Assembly (NCBI RefSeq): GCF_027596085.1
Contig: NC_072465.1
Coordinates: 12,452,857-12,516,856, forward strand
DNA from: Anoplopoma fimbria
Taxonomy: Eukaryota > Chordata > Actinopteri > Perciformes > Anoplopomatidae
Direction: 5' to 3'
DNA length: 64,000 bases
Both the position numbers and the translations under genes were made by a program. This document shows positions 1 to 10,959 of this stretch, one piece after another. The first letter of the stretch is position 1, and each line of letters starts with the position of its first letter. The notes under the pieces were generated by a model. The model was given only the letters and a program-made list of their open reading frames with translations. It ran no database searches and was not told the origin of the DNA.

Positions 1-262
1 ATCAAGGTTGATATTTCTGAGCTGTTACACCGCAATCAAAGGCATCAGCCAATCACATTGTGAGCAACAGATGTATTCAAAACATACACTATAGTAACAA
101 CTAGGCTCCGTAGTCGCAACCAAGACTGTAAACTTTATCACTCCTTTCAACCTTGACAAAGGCAGCGCAGACCAGATCCACTTTCATTTCACAATAAAAG
201 CCCTAAACACTGCTACTGTTTACCAGCAGGAACTCAAACTCACTTAGAACTGCTATTAGCTT
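1..262. repeat. Dispersed repeat family E, copy 1 (cut by window edge)
   Basis: This segment has a second, diverged copy at 42784-43000 in the same orientation. Shared landmarks in the same order are TTTCTGAGCT near the start, a block around AAAGGCAGC(G/A)(C/A)AGACCAG, and TTTCACAATAAAA followed by CCCTA. The block containing AATAAA could be the polyadenylation region of a retroelement, but no coding part is visible and the left end lies outside the window. Homology between the two copies is seen directly. The class of element is unknown. Confidence 0.6.
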
Positions 263-2290
263 ACAGAAGCTTAGGCTAAACATTTACTGGAGTAGTGCTA
301 CAACTGTCACAAACTGCATCATCAGCAGGAAAGTCTTTCAAATTTCTATGTCGTTTACTCGTCTCTCTCCCGCTGTGTAAAGGCCCTCATTCAGCACATT
401 TGTGCAGATGTCTTGGAGTACAACAGTTCTCAGTGTACATGTACTATGTGCATGTACATTGCAACACGTCATGTGACCGATCATTTAGTAAAAAGGAAAC
501 AGACATGACCATTTTTCTGAGGCTGGCAATTTAAAAAAGAAGATGAATACGACCAGCAGCAGTAACAGTGTGTACAAACGGTTCTATGAACTGAACACTG
601 GATCTAAATGTCTTCAGTTGGAACCCAGAAAAATACATTTTCAGTCTCTTTTATTTATCCCTTTACGTTCACTCAGTTTTTCTATTTTTCATCCTCCTTT
701 GTAATCACATTCTGTCTTTTCATTTTCCATGTCCCTCATACTGTTCTTTTATATCCAGTCCTTCAGTCCTCGGTAGTGAATTTAATTTCCTTTAGATTCT
801 CTATTTCCTGTCTAACAACTGTTTTACTTCACATCCTCTCTGTTTGTTTTACATATTCCTTCACCTTTGCCAAAATAACTAGTTTGCTCCGTATTCTTAT
901 TGTTGGGTTGTTAGAGCGAGTCTCAAAAATTCTTATCAAATTACATTTTATAGAAATATATGTAGCATGGACTTATAAATAATGATAAATGGTACTTGTG
1001 AGGAAGTCCAGCATGGAGGTTGCTGCCAAGCCCTCAAAGGATCCAGCTGGGTCTTAAATATATAGCTCTGGCCATGTGTTTGTGATGTTATAGGTTATGA
1101 TAACATTGTATCACCAAAGTAATTGATGAGCTCTGGCAACGCGGTGGCAAAGCTTCAACAAAGTCCAACATTGGAACAGATCAGGGCAGTCAGACGATTA
1201 CAGGCTGTGAACCAGTTAACAGCTGTGTGTAAACTGTGATGAGTTTAAAAGTGCTTTCCCCACTATTAACGTTTGTCTAACCTTTTACTTCCAACCTCTT
1301 TGCTCGTTTAGCTGCTTGTCTGTCTTGTCCCCTCTGACTATCTATTGATGTCAAGCTTCTCTGATCTCAGCAGGTTACTTGGTGATACCAATATTTATTC
1401 TCCAAAATTATGGATTCCAGCAGGATTTTGGGCATCAGTGATGCCAAAAGATTGTTTAGGCAATGGAATCATAAAAACAGTGTTAGGATAAAGTAAAAAA
1501 TACTTCTGTTTAAGTTTAGAGTTGGAATGTGGGCTGTCTCTGTCCAAAAAAATGATAGATCCATTAGAATACATTTGACCAGCATGTGAATCTCAAAATC
1601 AATTCTGATTCAATAAGTCAGTATAAATAGGATAGAATAAGTTACACAGCCTCTTTTCTTGGAACCTGTTAAAAGCCTGGCTGCTACACAAGCTGTAATG
1701 GTGAGGATTACTGTACGCAGGCCTGTTACCTACACCTGAGGAAATAAAAGCTTCAGTTATATATTCTTTAGAGGACAAAATTATATTATTTTTCCTTAAT
1801 TACATTGTCTTCTGTCTCGATCACCAGGTGATGTGGTGGATTCACTTTAACTCTGTGATCTGTAGCTTTAGCTTCTGCCATTATCTTATTAACCTGTTTT
1901 CATCCTGGATATATCCTTCAAACATATATTTCAGACCATTTGTCTACATTTCTTGAGGGAGTGCAGTTAGTGATAGTTTGGGCTCCTTTCTAGCTCTGAC
2001 AGCTTGATAGAGCAACAGCGGGGGGCAGGGCTTAGTCAAGGTATCTGTCAAGTTTTGAGGTGCCAAATTGGGCCAGGGACGTAGAGAGTGGGGGCCAGTG
2101 GCCCCTTCTCACCCGTATCTTGGACCATGTCAATCCTCACATTTGACCTTCATTTTGTTCTCAATTACACACCTGTAAAGTGTTGTGTCTGCATCTTGGA
2201 CAGACAGACCTATAAACACCTTGCAAGGTACTCAAAACCCTGTTGCCTGGTTTGGGTGAGGGAGAGATCATGATCATGGTCGAAGCAAGG
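263..2290. other. Non-coding stretch, nothing recognised
   Basis: AT-rich unique-looking sequence. The frame at 608-982 is thymine-rich and hydrophobic by composition and resembles no family known to me. There are no tandem arrays, no recognised transposon ends and no convincing splice-site pairs. Confidence 0.5.
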
Positions 2291-2538
2291 GTCTACACTG
2301 TAGACCTGGGCATTGTACGGCCTGCTATGATTCTGACCGGCCCGCGAAAGATTACATGATAATTAGAAAATAAAACATATTTTCTAATTATCTTATGGGT
2401 GGACTAAAACCGCATTGCTTTTATTTTGAAGCCCATTTATTCTCACAGTGCACGCAATCGTGCACGTCAACTGTGCACGTGAAATGCGTGTGATTGACAA
2501 CCTGTCTTCCTTCCGTGTCACCCCTGAAAAATGCGAAA

Positions 2539-2744
2539 ATGTCGGCTCATGCCAAAACCAGCTTTGTGATAGCCCACAAAATCGCCCAGAACAGTAAGCC
2601 ATTCTCGGAGGGGGAGTTTGTGAAAGAGTGCATGGTCGAGTCTGCAGCACTGCTATGCCCAGAGACAGAAGAAGCGTTTAAAACATCCCGCTGTCCCGTC
2701 GCACCGTGACGAGAAGGGTGGAGGACATCGCAGAGAATCACAAG
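2539..2744 (+). pseudogene. hAT transposase remnant (GTF2IRD2/ZBED-related type), frameshifted
   Basis: From the ATG at 2539 the frame reads a peptide containing FVIAHKIAQNSKPFSEGEF, then VKECM and LLCPE. From memory this matches the region just after the BED zinc finger in fish hAT transposases and in the related domesticated GTF2IRD2/ZBED-like proteins. Near 2685 the frame breaks. The continuation lies in another frame and reads PLSRRTVTRRVEDIAEN before a stop at 2745. The BED finger, the DDE catalytic residues and the C-terminal dimerisation domain are all missing. Roughly 65 of more than 500 expected residues remain. It is a dead fragment inside the 2291-3258 element and produces no transposase. 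Confidence 0.8.
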
Positions 2745-2765
2745 TGAAATGGGACACTTGATCTT

Positions 2766-2798
2766 TTTCTTTTCTTTTTTTTTTTCCTTTTTTTTTTT
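2766..2798. repeat. T-rich low-complexity tract
   Basis: Runs of T broken by single C residues, inside the hAT relic. It lies at the junction between the transposase remnant and the 3' non-coding part, close to the internal deletion. Confidence 0.8.
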
Positions 2799-3258
2799 GC
2801 ACAGTTCTGAAAACATTAAATGTTTAGTCATGTAAAGTCAAAAAGGCTACAAAACTGGGACACTTTTCTTTACACAGTTCAGTGACATGTCTTGTTTATT
2901 TTGGCTACAAAGATGATGTGATGTCTTTAGAAAGCTAAGAAAATCCTTGTTTCAATAGTATATGAAACTCAAAATGCCCTTTGTTATTAATGTGACTGAA
3001 AATGAGTCAAATGTTTCACATTTTGGAAATTCTATTTGAATAAATGATATTTTTGAAAGCTAACCTCACCTTTTAATTGCCAAATAATAACATACACTCT
3101 TACCAGCGGTCAAAACAATGCCATTTACTGCTTTTTATATAGAAATAAAATGTATATTATGCATAATTGAGTTCGGCATTTTGGCCCGGCCCTCCAAAAT
3201 ATTTTCAGTTGCTCATTTGGCCCCCTGGGAAAAATAATTGCCCACCCCTGGTCTACAG

Positions 3259-3600
3259 CCACACTAGCAGCTCTGTGAGGCTGCACTGTTACACTTCTGT
3301 TTTTGAGCTAAATGCTAAAATCAGGTGATGATCAGGTCACCTTGTGTAGACACAGACGGAGCACTGAAGCTGCTGCTGCTCTGCGGACATTGGTGGTTGG
3401 TAGGAAAGTCAAAGCCTTCCAATCAAACCTCCTACCTAGCAGGTATCTGCTCCTGACCGACAAAAGCCAGCGCAGGTCTTTGACAGGTAAATATAATAAT
3501 TTCAGGCATTTGAAAAAACAGCTAAAGCTGTCCATCTTCCTGTGAGGACAGTCTCATTGATGTTGTTTGGTATTTGGCACTTCATCAGCAAGCTCCTGCA
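3259..3600. other. Non-coding stretch, nothing recognised
   Basis: Overlapping frames lie on both strands (3312-3545 and 3332-3535). Neither resembles a known domain and neither is bounded by convincing splice sites. Confidence 0.4.
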
Positions 3601-3975
3601 TGCTATCTGAGTCACATGGAGAGCTGCTCACATTCCTCCTCCTCTCTTTCTTTCGCTCTAAGTCTGCTGGAAAGGTCAGTGGGATAATTAGGGCCGTCTG
3701 AGGTCGGCTCATCCCCTGTCTGTCCGGGACGTCAGACGCATTTTCCAGTTGGCCCTGCTCTGTCCTTCAGCTACTGCCCATCACTCAGGTTGGCTTAGTC
3801 TGGATCAAGCCTGACCAGACTCACAGAAGGGAGAGGAGGGTGGGAGATACCGTAAGCAGCCTCAGCATTAAGACATTACATTTTAGCAGGGCGCTAACCT
3901 AATTAGCCCTGCTACCCCGCCGCACATATCTGCAATCTAATAAGTAATTAGCATCCAGCACTGACTCTGCTCTGC
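3601..3975. other. Complex non-repetitive block, possible regulatory element
   Basis: This higher-complexity sequence has several homeodomain-like cores: GGATAATTAGGG near 3684, CTAATTAGCC near 3899 and GTAATTAGCATC near 3944. Dispersed repeats and microsatellites are absent. The look is that of a conserved non-coding element, but conservation cannot be judged from one sequence. Confidence 0.2.
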
Positions 3976-3984
3976 ATGTGGGGA

Positions 3985-4205
3985 GTGAAAGAGACAAAGA
4001 GAGAGAGTTAGAGAGCCTCTGGCTATTTCTCCTTCCACCCTTTCCTTCCTTCACCACATCTCTCATTTCTCCCCCTGCCTCTCTGTCTCTGGCTCGTCAA
4101 ATCCCTCATCTCCCTCTCTCTCTACGTGTCTCTTACTCTCCCTTTTGCTCCCAGAAGGAGAGCCAGAAGAAGCGAAGACGAGCAGGAGGAGGAGGTGGGG
4201 GAGGT
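3985..4205. repeat. Purine/pyrimidine-rich low-complexity region
   Basis: A GAGA-type purine stretch is followed by a long CT-rich stretch (about 4020-4150) and then an AGG-rich stretch with GGAGGAGG and GGGGGAGG. The open frame across it is produced by composition. Confidence 0.6.
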
Positions 4206-4360
4206 TGTGTTCATTTTTCTTTCATGTAGGGTTCTGGGAAGACAAAAGGGGGGCAAGCATTCTGAGTGAAAGTGGAAAAAATATTCCTTTCTGTAGAGGA
4301 CACTGAAATCAATCTTGCTTGACTGAGGATTTAGTGACCAACAGTCATATTTCTTTAAAG

Positions 4361-4800
4361 GTTCTATACATAGTTTTTTAGAGCATTAACAAAGCAGCAA
4401 ACAACTATTATCTATGTGAAATAATATAGTGAAGTAATGTCTTCCTGAGCAGAGAATGAAGACTCTCTCTCTGAGCTTTGTTTCTAAAGCCGGGCCGCCC
4501 ATGTGTGCATGTCAGTGCATGTGAGCGTGCACAGCTGGTTAGCACAAGGCCCGCTGCTCTGCACTGTCCTCATACAGCTGTTACAGCTGATGACTTTGTC
4601 ATGGCTAAAGTCGTCGTCATGGAAGCATAGCTCCAACCATCACGTTCCTTTCAGGTAAACACTTTTAGCTCTGCCAGCACTTTTCTTGTTGTATGCACAG
4701 TTGGCACTGTTAGCACCATTAGCACCATTAGCTGTTACCCGCGGGCTCAGCCGCCTGTGTTGTGGAGACAATAGATGTTCCGTGAATTACGTAATAAGCA
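4361..4800 (+). repeat. Dispersed repeat family A, copy 1
   Basis: Diverged copy of 32930-33265 in the same orientation. Shared landmarks in order: GCAGCAAACAACTATT near 4392, TCATACAG(C/G)TGTT, then AGCTCTG(C/T)CAGCAC near 4667, then TTGCACTGTTA-like and TTAGC text. No coding capacity or terminal inverted repeats are evident. A weaker third match to the TCATACAG part lies near 34466. The repeat relationship is visible; the class is unknown. Confidence 0.6.
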
Positions 4801-5521
4801 CCTTTAGGTGTTGGACTGTTCCTTTAGATGTAAGTAGTAGAGACTGCTGTTAGTCGTTGTAGTCAGTGGAATGTCCTTACAAATATAGAAGAACCATAGC
4901 TTTGTTAAACATGGTTGTTTGTGTGGCAGGTGGTGTGAGTGAGCGACTGTGTGAGAGAGTGAGCAAGAGAGAAAGGGACTCAATAGCAGTTGTACAAATA
5001 CATTTCAATTATCCTTTACACAGCAAGATGAAATAATGCAATTTCTGCCTTGCAAAGGCTGCAGCAAGGCTGTTTTGATATGAGTCATTTTTCAAATCCA
5101 CCACAATTACTGACTCGAATGGAAGAGAGCGGAAAAGCATCTGGCAGATGAACCTTCGCCGCATCCTAATAACAACAAACACTCTTCAGGCTTGTTTTCT
5201 ATCCATGCAGAGGAAAGAGTAGGCCGATCATCTCAATTATCACTACCTGCTCTCTACCCATGGAACTCACAAACACAGAAAGCTGCCTCCCGCACATGCA
5301 CTTATTCACTGTAGTGCACAAAAAGCATATAAAGCACAGCAAGGTCTCAGAGGGTTTATACCATGTAGTTTGGAGCATCACTGTGAAGGACAGGAGAACC
5401 ATCATTTAAATATTTTCCTTGTGCCATCTGACTGCTTCTTGTGAGCTCAGTTTTTACCCAGGCGGCAACCTCCGGTTCTGCCGAGTGAACTGTGCAAAGG
5501 TCTTAAAACTTGCATTTCTCT
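4801..5521. other. Non-coding stretch, nothing recognised
   Basis: A GTGAGTGAGCGA-type low-complexity run lies near 4935-4975. Nothing else is identifiable. Confidence 0.4.
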
Positions 5522-5912
5522 GCTGTCCATCAGGGGCGACTCTATGAGAAAATGACTCTACTTCTCTCTTGATTTATTCCCTCAGTAAACATTGTAAACA
5601 TGAGTTTATGGTATCAATCTATAGTTTCAAGTCTTCTTCAATACAGCATGATGTTCATTTAGTAAATTATGGTCCATTTAGAGTCAAATAGACCATAAAA
5701 CAGAGTATGCTTTGGCAGGCTCACTGTGATTGACAGGCCGCTGCCACTATCAGAACCGTAAACATTGTCCTTCGACACATATCCAAATATGCTAACTATC
5801 GTTCATTGGCTGCCAAAAAAACAACAAGGCGATGATCGTACTCGAGGCTTCAAAACGGCAGTCCAATGAATGACATCACGATGACTACGTCAATTTCTTT
5901 TAGACAGTCGAT
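5522..5912 (+). repeat. Dispersed repeat family C, copy 1
   Basis: It is closely similar to 30494-30936 in the same orientation. Long stretches are nearly identical, including ATGAGAAAATGACTCTACTT and CAAGTCTTCTTCAATACAGC. Both copies end in a motif of the type GACATCAC(G/A)ATGACTACG. Copy 1 lacks about 25 bp present in copy 2 near the left end and is more mutated. I recall this sequence as very common in percomorph genomes. A short non-autonomous element is likely, but no clear inverted ends or RNA polymerase III boxes are seen. Confidence 0.75.
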
Positions 5913-6685
5913 GCTTTTACCACAAGATCTGGAAATGACCAGTCAAGTCGATATCAGCCTGATAGAACAGTTTACCAATACGAATTCATAGCGATTTAGA
6001 TCCTATTTTTTTCTTTACCTCATTTCTTTCAGTTGCTATAGACCACAAAGTAATGGCTGATATTTGGGACAGGTTGTAAACAAATCAGATTATCCAAACC
6101 ATTTTATTTGGAGGTCAAACTGAAAGTGAACAGTTTTTGCCATGTTTCCAGATCTCAGCAATTATCTAATGCTAACATTTATTGAATTTAAGAAAAATCA
6201 ACTGACGCAAGTAGACTAAATCGTAAAATAAAACGCCTAAATTTGTGTTTGGAGGACTTTTTTTTTTTTTTTCATTACTCTGAAAGAAAGCATTGACATT
6301 GAACATTGAACACAAATCTAAAAATTGAACAGTGCATGAAAATTTTAATTGTGCATTAAATGATCAGGACTGCTTGATTTGGTGACACCTGTAGTAACTG
6401 CATTTAAACACTACAAGCCACGGACTCATGTTCAAACAGAAGAATAGCAGCATGCTCTCAATAATAAAAATAAATGATAAACGATGGCGATTACAATAAG
6501 TTGCAATATGCTAAATTTGTGCTTTAAATACAGGCCTTTAAAATATGTAGAGACGTTTGATCCTGCAAAAGTATATTTTACACCTCAAATTTATTCAGGC
6601 GATGGTTTTTTGTGGATAATGTTTAAGTTTTATTTTCCACCTGGAGATGAGTTGACATGTAAATGTCATTTATTCTCTTGGAATT
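5913..6685. other. Non-coding stretch with a T15 tract
   Basis: A homopolymer of 15 T lies at 6258-6272. The frame at 6484-6687 resembles nothing known. The rest is AT-rich and unremarkable. Confidence 0.4.
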
Positions 6686-6900
6686 AAGATAAAATAAAAT
6701 AAGATAATCCCTTATGCGTCCCGCAGCGGGGAAATTTGCAGGATAACAGCAGCAGAGAGGATAGTGCAAACAAAAGACATAGGTAAAAACAGGATCAAAA
6801 CAAGTAGTATAAATAAGTAAATAAGTAATCACACAGTAAAGAAAAATAAATAAGTTAAAAAGTTAAAAATGCACAATAACTTAAAATATTATATATACAG
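6686..6900 (-). mobile_element. 5'-truncated LINE 3' end (Rex1/CR1-like), copy 1
   Basis: The minus strand reads through an A/T-rich 3' untranslated region into TTTCCCCGCTGCGGGAC and ends in a decayed TTATC-type tail. It matches the tail of the larger copy at 23036-23738 (CCCGCAGCGGGGAAATTTGC on plus in both), also on the minus strand. The compact CCCG/CGGG hairpin just before the tail is the sort of structure a LINE reverse transcriptase recognises. No coding sequence is left. Confidence 0.75.
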
Positions 6901-7059
6901 CCATAACCAGCCTGCATCTGTAACAGCCATGTGATTTTAGGATATTTTTCTTTGAAATTCAAATAAGTTATTCGACCAACTCAGCAATGTTTTTTTTATT
7001 GTTTGAAATTGTTCACAAATCATTTCAAGAAATGTCGTACTGTTTACTCAACACATTCT

Positions 7060-7300
7060 CACTCCAAACTCGTCATTGCCCCTTGCATTAGAGATCAGCG
7101 CCCTCGGTACCATTCTACCGCAAGTTTCCGACGTGTTGGGATGGTGTTGTTCCATGCATAGTGTCAAAATAAACTTCTGTCTTTACAGGAAGTGAGGTTT
7201 AGGCAACAAAAACACATAAAAACTTAGGTTTAAAAAAAGAGCATGGTTGACATGGTGTAGACCTACAAGCAACTCACCTCACTACCGAGTGACTTACAGG
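7060..7300. repeat. Probable dispersed repeat, related to family D
   Basis: The text GGTTTAGGCAACAAAAACAC near 7197 is shared with 12455-12590 (AAGGCAACAAAACTACTTGG). The flank CACTCCAAACTCGTCAT near 7060 is a phrase I recall from fish repeats. The boundaries are uncertain. Confidence 0.4.
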
Positions 7301-8740
7301 ACTAGTAGAACACGTTACTCACAACAAAGACTGGTGACAAAATGTCAATGTTTACTTTTAGTTTTGCACAGAACTCAAATTCCTGTGTTTGTTTGACCTG
7401 ACCGCCACCCCTCCCAGCCATCACACACTTTATACTACGTCACATGCGCCTACCGTCACTAAAGGTGGGCTCCATGCATTGATGTCCGATGCCGAGGATC
7501 ACTGACCATGCTGTGGTATTTGACGAGTTGAATAGAGGTGATGGGTTGGTTTCCTTCTATGAGAATGTGTCAGTGCTCCAGACAAGCAGTATCTTTATCA
7601 CATTTGCATTCTGGATTTGCATATCTCAGGGATTGCTACATTAAGGTGTGTCCGATGCGTGCTACAGACTTCAAATGGGCAGCCTGTTTATGTTGCCTTT
7701 AAAGGACCCAAAAGGCTAAAGAGTTACACTGAAATATTCCAGCTTATTTCAGGCCAGCAGTCCTTTAGTTAGATATGACAGGTGAGATATTTTGTCAACT
7801 GAAAAGACACAGCAAAGGTAGGACTGTGCATGATGAGTGCATCCCAACAACAGTGGTCTGGAACAACTATATTTAAAGAGCGTTCATGTAACAAGAAAAT
7901 GGAAAAGGCCTCTGAGGCTTTCATCAAAAGTGTCACAAAGTGGAGAGGGGTAAGTGAGAGGAGAGACAGTGGCAGACAGAGTGATGGAAGTGCGCAGGGG
8001 AAACAGGAAAAACAAGGAGAAAGTTTCCTCTTTTTCACATGAAGTGAGACTCTGTAGTCTCTGTGGCATCCTCCATGTTTCTGAACTCCTGTAAATGGAG
8101 CTTTCTAATGAGTCGGCCCCCGTGTACTGTACTTTAGGACACACTGGTGACATAAGCTGCAGTGCCCAGGCCTGATTAGGGGCTTCCACTTCTGCCTGCT
8201 ACGCAATATAGTTTCAAGAGGCTGGCACACACAGAGAGATAGCCGAGACCAAACATCCTCTCTTCAACACACAGTCATACATCTGCAGCTGCACACAGAG
8301 CAACATCCTTTAATCCAACATCCTGTCCTCGCAGCAACATCTCATATATCAACCATCGCTTGCATTTCACAGCATTTAAATCAGTTCTTCAGTGGCTCTG
8401 TTTCCCTGCCACTCTCTGTGATTTGAAATCCGTTGACAAAGTGCTTTACTCATAGTCAAAGTGCCTAAAGAATGAGAGTTGTGTGATCAGAGATTCAGGC
8501 CTCCTGTCTATCTGCTGTGGCCCTGAGCCCCCTGTCCCCTTGAATTCACTTCCCTGTCAGGCCCTGCGGCTCATCAGCCCCTTTGATTGTCCAACTTCAG
8601 GGAGATCTTACATTTTTCCCCCTTCACTGATACAAAAGGCTTCAAAAGCGCACGCCAGTCGCTGTTCCTGCTGACTATGTCTGCTCTGATCAAATAGACG
8701 CCAAAATGTTTGGGCTTTGGGTTGAATCGTGTACGAGAGT
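7301..8740. other. Non-coding stretch, nothing recognised
   Basis: Frames at 7769-8189 overlap on both strands and show no domain. A GTAAGTGAG sequence at 7950 resembles a splice donor but has no plausible partner acceptor nearby. Confidence 0.4.
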
Positions 8741-8759
8741 AAAAAAAAAAAAAAAAAAA
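8741..8759. repeat. Poly(A) tract, 19 A
   Basis: A pure run of A. No recognisable retroposon body lies upstream, so it may be simple homopolymer expansion or a very short processed insertion tail. Confidence 0.85.
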
Positions 8760-10495
8760 CGAGGTATGCAAACTCGGCTGGCGGTGAAACTTGTCGTGAC
8801 TGTTGAGGCTGATGTTTAGAGGAGATGAAAAGCATTCAGCTGAAGTACCATCCTAGTTTAATATTAGAGAATGGATAAAAGCAGTAGTAGCATTCCAAGT
8901 CTTAAAGAATAAGCTGTTTGCTCTGACAAAAACACAGCAGACATGACATCATATTCTAACAAGTCGTACATTTCTAAGCGTTGAATTGAAACCCCCGCTT
9001 AGTAAAAAAACAAGATCATGAAAAGCAGTCGTCTAGCATCCGATGATTACAGACGCAGCCGTACAGTTGCCCCTGAAAAACCACATCACACAGCATCGGA
9101 GCATCGGAGCACGGGGCGGCGATACCAGCCCAGTTTATGTCCTGGGGGCAATGTTTTCAGGCAGCACTATCTCACACACTCAGCTGTGACAACCCGTCAT
9201 CTGTGACACACAAACTGTTCTGTTTTTTTGGGACCGGGGAGGATATCAGGGCAATCCTCATCCAGCCAGTCAGCTTATCTAGTACGGATGACAGGGTGGG
9301 GGACTGCAGCGGCACAACTTGCTGCAGGAAGATCGGCCGGAGAAAGGATGGACAACCTGCTGCATTTCTTAACAGTATTGTGTTCTGGATGAGAATGTTG
9401 TAGGTGGGATCAATTATGCATCTTTGTAGCAAAACAACTTTAATGTCTGTTATTGACTGTAGTCATTCAATTGGCGAGTCCCCTAAAACAGTGTCCATTA
9501 GAGTAAGAGACAATACACTGTTCTGTCGTTACTATGTCTGAATTTAATTGTAATTGTAGCAGTAGCAGTCATAGCCTGACAGTTACAATGAGAACTGTGT
9601 TTCCCATAGTCATGTCCTCCCTGTCAAATAGTGCATACTGTTTATGTACACCATTCCTGCTCATCATCATATTGTCTTTCAGTATGCCACAACACTGCCA
9701 CAACTGTGTTACACAAAACAATCTGAGATACTGTCATTTGAAAAGCGGCACTTTAAAAAAAATTGCTTGGAAGGTTATTGGATGAACTATCTGTCAATCA
9801 AACCCTTACAGAAGGCAGTCCGTAGAAGAGAGAAAAACTTTTTTCCATGTAGAAAAGCCTTCAGTGTCATTCTTTGCTCTTCTTTCAATGAAGAAACCCT
9901 CTCTAGATCTGAAAGAACTGATGCCATTGTGGCAACTATGCTAAACTCTTCAGGAGCCGCCACTGTTGTTTGGAACAAACAGTCGTCTCTCTGTGTCGTC
10001 TCACACCCCTAAACCACGGCCTTAGCTCCTCACAGGATTCTGATTGGGCCGTCCTCTGGCATAGCACTTACTTATTTTTGAGGCCTTACAAGATGAATTT
10101 TTGTGCGATATACAATCCTGTGACTCTCGCTTGATCTCAATACTCTGCTAGAATCAAGCTGCCATGCAAAGTTAGCCTGCTACACCTCCTAGTAGGTTCA
10201 GAAGGTTGTTATCATCTATTCACACGGTTGATCACCGATACAAACACAAGAAGACAAATATTTTACCACGTTTTGTTTTGCGTAACATATCGAACGCCAC
10301 GTACGTAAGTTACATAACAAGTGTACTTATTTTATCCTGAACCACGCACCTAAAACCTTTCTTACAATCCACATAATCTAGCTACACTTTCACAACATTG
10401 TAGGTGCAGTTTGGAGTCCATTCAATTGGCTGAAAAGATTCAAAATGGCAACTGCAAACCATAATAGCTACTATTCTTACTACTACATGTACTAA
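8760..10495. other. Non-coding stretch, no feature firmly supported
   Basis: The segment 9770-10015 (a frame of about 120 codons spanning 9644-10012) has the feel of a recurrent fish repeat, but no second copy exists in this window. The frames at 9018-9432 on both strands resemble no known protein. Confidence 0.35.
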
Positions 10496-10959
10496 AACTC
10501 CCCACTGACGTCAGGACAGCAGAGTCGCTACCCATCTTTCGGCCCAGGCTGAAAACTCACCTCTTCAAGAAGTACTACCCTGAGCCTTCCTCGTAGCACT
10601 TATTGCATTCGTATTAGTTTGTTTCACTTATTGTATTCGTATCAGTTGTTGCACTTATTGTATTCGTATCAGTTCGCTGCACTTATTGTATTCGTATTCG
10701 TTTACTGCACTTATCCTATTCGTATTAGTTTGTAGCACTTACTGTATTCATATTAGTCTGTTGCAATTATTGTTTTCGTAGTAATTTGCTTCTGCACTGT
10801 ACTTTTGCTCTGGTTTATGCTTTTAGATGTTTGTTTAAGAAAGGAGATGCACTTCTGGTGACTAGTAGTTCTCTTGAATACCTATGTTGAATACACTTCC
10901 TGTAAGTCGCTTTGGATAAAAACGTCTGCTAAATGACTGTAATGTAAATGTAATGTAAT
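10496..10959 (+). mobile_element. 5'-truncated L2-clade LINE 3' end, copy 1 (UnaL2-type tail)
   Basis: The first part encodes the last residues of the LINE ORF: LPTDVRTAESLPIF, then RLKTHLFKKYYPEPSS and a TAG at 10594-10596. About seven degenerate 28-bp tandem units follow (consensus near GCACTTATTGTATTCGTATT; 10596-10790). The element closes with a 3' untranslated end containing TCGCTTTGGATAAAAACGTC and TGTAA-type tail repeats. A stem closed by a GGATA loop followed by TGTAA repeats is the known UnaL2 recognition structure. One base change weakens the stem here. A second copy lies inverted at 45745-46206. It is a dead insertion, truncated about 33 codons before the stop. Confidence 0.85.
10596..10790 (+). 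repeat. 28-bp tandem array inside the L2 3' untranslated region
   Basis: About seven units of 26-29 bp, each beginning GCACTTA(T/C)(T/C) and carrying ATTCGTAT. The array starts directly at the ORF stop codon. The other L2 copy (45915-46092) has six units; the second unit here is the extra one. Confidence 0.8.

Larger units (their letters stand above)
2291..3258 (+). mobile_element. Internally deleted hAT transposon with target-site duplication
   Basis: The element proper runs from about 2301 to 3250. The right terminus, read inward, starts CAGGGGTGGGCAA, a typical hAT (Ac/Charlie-like) end. The left terminus is a decayed match, TAGACCTGGGCA. GTCTACAG follows the right end (3251-3258), and GTCTACACTG precedes the left end (2291-2300). 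These fit an 8-bp hAT target duplication with two extra bases on the left. Both subterminal regions carry the GGCCCG-rich text usual in this group. Only a short transposase piece remains inside, so the element cannot be autonomous. The superfamily call is firm; the subfamily is not known. Confidence 0.8.
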
